7,886 nucleotides of DNA from Opitutia bacterium (lineage in GTDB: Bacteria; Verrucomicrobiota; Verrucomicrobiia; Opitutales; UBA953), in the NCBI GenBank assembly GCA_003485955.1, contig DNHH01000097.1, forward strand, positions 26,811-34,696, in the 5' to 3' direction. Below, piece after piece: positions 6,009 through 7,886 of the stretch (positions within the stretch are counted from its first letter, which is position 1; every line of letters begins with the position of its first letter). Under the pieces are notes generated by a model that ran no database searches, was not told the DNA's origin, and saw only the letters and a program-made list of their open reading frames with translations. The position numbers and the translations under genes were made by a program.

Positions 6009-7886
6009 TTACAGCGTCTGCAAATATTCGACAATATCAGCAACGCTTTGGTCGGTTAGGCCAAGCTGCGAGGGATAGAACATGAGGGATCGCTCGAGAG
6101 GCTTAATCTCTTTCACCCGCTTCTGTGGAATCGTCTGAATCTGACCTCCCATGCACTTCATGATAACAGGGTCTCCGCTCGATAGAACCATACCCGTAAT
6201 CACTAGTCCGTCGGTTGTAACCAATCGCCAGCCTTCGTAGCCATGGGAGATAGCTGAAGAAGGTTGGGTGATGCCTGTAATGACAGTTTCTAGCGATTGA
6301 TTCTTTGCGTATCCTGTAAGATTGGGACCATACTCGACGCCGTCATTACCAAGACGATGACACGCGAGGCAAGATCCTGCGGCGACTTTGCCGCGTGCTG
6401 CATCACCCTTCAGGGCTGCAATTTTATCGTCGGAAGATAACTTTTTAGCGTCAGCAGCTTCAGGCGGAAGTTCGAAAGGCGTGAGCACAACTTTATCCGC
6501 GTCATAAAGACCGCGAACTTTTAAGAGGCCTTCAACGTCGTACGGTTTCCATAAATTACCCTTACGATTCATCAACCACCAGTTGGCTAACGCGTGTTGC
6601 GAGAAATTCTTATCTTGGGCCAACTCAATCATGGCCATCACCGCAGCATGGCTTTTGGTAAACGCAAGACCGTTGACTGCAGACTTAGCTTCCGATGGTG
6701 AAAGCTTACCCGTAAGCAAACGCGCCCGGACATCAGCCACGGATTGTGGAGCGTGTAATCGCCATGCGATACCCGCAAACGCCTGTGACCATGCATCCGG
6801 AGCTGAGCCCATCTCTTTGGAAATCGCTTCATAGACAGCCGCCTCGCGACCTGTCGCACCCAAACCAATAGCCTCAAGGTATGAGCGATCTTTGCCGTCA
6901 TACTGCTTCGCAATGACTACCAAATTTTCAATAGCTTCGGACGTACGGAAATCCCGCATCGTCAAAGCAACTTCCCGGCGAATCGCCGGTGAGGCGTCCT
7001 TAGCCATGGCGGCAGCCATCGCAAAGACGTCAATATTTGCCGAACGCAAAGCACGATAAGCAACTAAGCGACGCATCTCATCAGGCGACTTGAGCTCTTT
7101 CTTCACCTTGGCGACACCACGTTCACCCAATTGCGCGAGTAGCCAGATAGCTCGATAGGCAAGATAGGGATTGGGGTTTTCGAGCAAGGCAGAAACAGCG
7201 GGCACGGCCGCTACGCCCTGCGCCTTCAAGCGCGCGAAACCTGCGCCGCGTACATTTACTGCGGGACTCAAGAGCGCTTGGATTTGTCCCTCGGTTGTTT
7301 CTAAATTAATTTTTGGTACATTCGACTTAAAGCCTTTTGGTGCTAAACGATAAATCGTACCGGCAATACGGTTGTCGCGAGTTGCATGCCCGCCAACACC
7401 CGGATCAAACCAATCGGCAAAGTAAATGGCACCATCAGGACCAATGGCGACATCCGCTGGACGGAATAAAGTCTTTGTCGCACCACTTGGCCGACCGCCT
7501 TGGAAATCTGAGCCCGCCCAATCGCGTTCTTTATTAGAAGTAATAAAATCAAACCGTTCGAGCTTCACCCCTGCCCCGTCTGGCTTTGGGAAATACCCGA
7601 AGATGACATTTTTGCCCGCTTCACACGCGAGCAACAGGCCGTTCCATTTGTCACCGAGGGCACCGTTTTCATAAAACGCAACGCCAGTGGGTGAGCCACC
7701 GCCATAGACATCACCAGCAGGCATGGTGTCTGGGTCTTCTTGGCGCCATTCGGCAGTCGGCACATCTTGGCCAGGACGGCGGTCAGCCTCCCATGAGCGC
7801 TTTCCATCTGAGGAAGCGAAACCAGCGTTACCGCCCTCCATGACCAGCGTCACGCGACAAGCGGGCGGATCGTCGTTGTCGCTCTG
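6009..7886 (-). CDS. PVC-type beta-propeller / HEAT-repeat / cytochrome c protein (5' partial)
   Basis: The frame is open to the right edge (625 codons plus TAA), so the N-terminus, including any signal peptide, is outside the window; a GTG at 7853 lies inside a conserved motif and is not the start. Residues counted from the first in-window codon: DNDDPPACRVTLVMEGGN (3-20), the W-x-Q-E-D-P and GGGSPTG region, and PADVAIGPDGAIYFADWFDP are the last blades of the propeller of the PVC-type membrane-bound dehydrogenase-like family. Next comes a helical region, about 195-330 with HEAT-like repeats (PAVSALLENPNPYLAYRAIW), continuing to about 480. Last is a heme-binding domain with CLACH at 506-510, YGPNLTGY, and a likely axial Met602 in SLMFYP, ending TDQSVADIVEYLQ. 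Related proteins are periplasmic or envelope-bound; the substrate is generally unknown. Position just upstream of the hydroxyproline genes suggests co-transcription and perhaps a role in substrate processing or electron transfer. That role is not established. Confidence 0.88.
   Translation of the reverse strand, partial: QSDNDDPPACRVTLVMEGGNAGFASSDGKRSWEADRRPGQDVPTAEWRQEDPDTMPAGDVYGGGSPTGVAFYENGALGDKWNGLLLACEAGKNVIFGYFPKPDGAGVKLERFDFITSNKERDWAGSDFQGGRPSGATKTLFRPADVAIGPDGAIYFADWFDPGVGGHATRDNRIAGTIYRLAPKGFKSNVPKINLETTEGQIQALLSPAVNVRGAGFARLKAQGVAAVPAVSALLENPNPYLAYRAIWLLAQLGERGVAKVKKELKSPDEMRRLVAYRALRSANIDVFAMAAAMAKDASPAIRREVALTMRDFRTSEAIENLVVIAKQYDGKDRSYLEAIGLGATGREAAVYEAISKEMGSAPDAWSQAFAGIAWRLHAPQSVADVRARLLTGKLSPSEAKSAVNGLAFTKSHAAVMAMIELAQDKNFSQHALANWWLMNRKGNLWKPYDVEGLLKVRGLYDADKVVLTPFELPPEAADAKKLSSDDKIAALKGDAARGKVAAGSCLACHRLGNDGVEYGPNLTGYAKNQSLETVITGITQPSSAISHGYEGWRLVTTDGLVITGMVLSSGDPVIMKCMGGQIQTIPQKRVKEIKPLERSLMFYPSQLGLTDQSVADIVEYLQTL
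6357..6371 (-). other. Covalent heme c-binding motif CLACH
   Basis: The codons TGC CTC GCG TGT CAT encode C-L-A-C-H, one canonical CxxCH site. It opens the C-terminal cytochrome domain of the propeller protein, and the probable distal Met ligand is 92 residues downstream of the heme His. It implies export to the periplasm for heme attachment. Confidence 0.9.

Noticed and set aside
7851..7853. GTG as the start of the cytochrome/propeller gene
   Set aside because: The frame continues to the window edge and the upstream codons (Q-S-D-N-D-D-P-P-A-C-R) form part of a conserved propeller motif, so the true start lies outside.

Overview
All recognisable genes in this window lie on the minus strand, and together they look like one long transcription unit read from right (7886) to left (1). 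The first and last genes are cut by the window edges. The four complete genes in the middle encode every step of D-hydroxyproline-type catabolism of trans-4-hydroxy-L-proline. They sit in the same order as the reactions: 4-hydroxyproline 2-epimerase (5011-5964), FAD-dependent D-hydroxyproline dehydrogenase (3761-5014), pyrroline-4-hydroxy-2-carboxylate deaminase (2709-3659) and alpha-ketoglutarate semialdehyde dehydrogenase (1126-2709). The end product, 2-oxoglutarate, enters the TCA cycle.

The pathway is flanked by two probably exported proteins. Upstream (6009-7886, 5' end outside the window) is the C-terminal part of a PVC-type beta-propeller / HEAT-repeat / cytochrome c protein. Downstream (1-1085, 3' end outside the window) is a predicted lipoprotein with a lipobox and a body resembling a glycoside-hydrolase TIM barrel. 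This arrangement suggests that extracellular handling of a hydroxyproline-containing polymer (collagen-like protein, or hydroxyproline-rich glycoprotein of algae or plants) is linked to cytoplasmic use of the released hydroxyproline. That link is inference; the four-enzyme pathway is well supported.

Spacing from right to left: a 44-nt gap, an ATGA overlap (epimerase/dehydrogenase), a 101-nt gap (3660-3760), a TAATG overlap (deaminase/semialdehyde dehydrogenase) and a 40-nt gap. None of the five visible starts has a clear Shine-Dalgarno sequence. No transporter, regulator, RNA gene, mobile element, CRISPR array or convincing terminator is visible.

Likely organism: a member of the Verrucomicrobiota or a neighbouring PVC-superphylum group. 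The main reason is the propeller plus C-terminal heme-domain architecture, which is strongly expanded in Verrucomicrobiota, Planctomycetota and Lentisphaerota. Some Bacteroidota and Acidobacteriota also carry the family, so the assignment is moderate. Base composition looks intermediate, around half G+C by eye.
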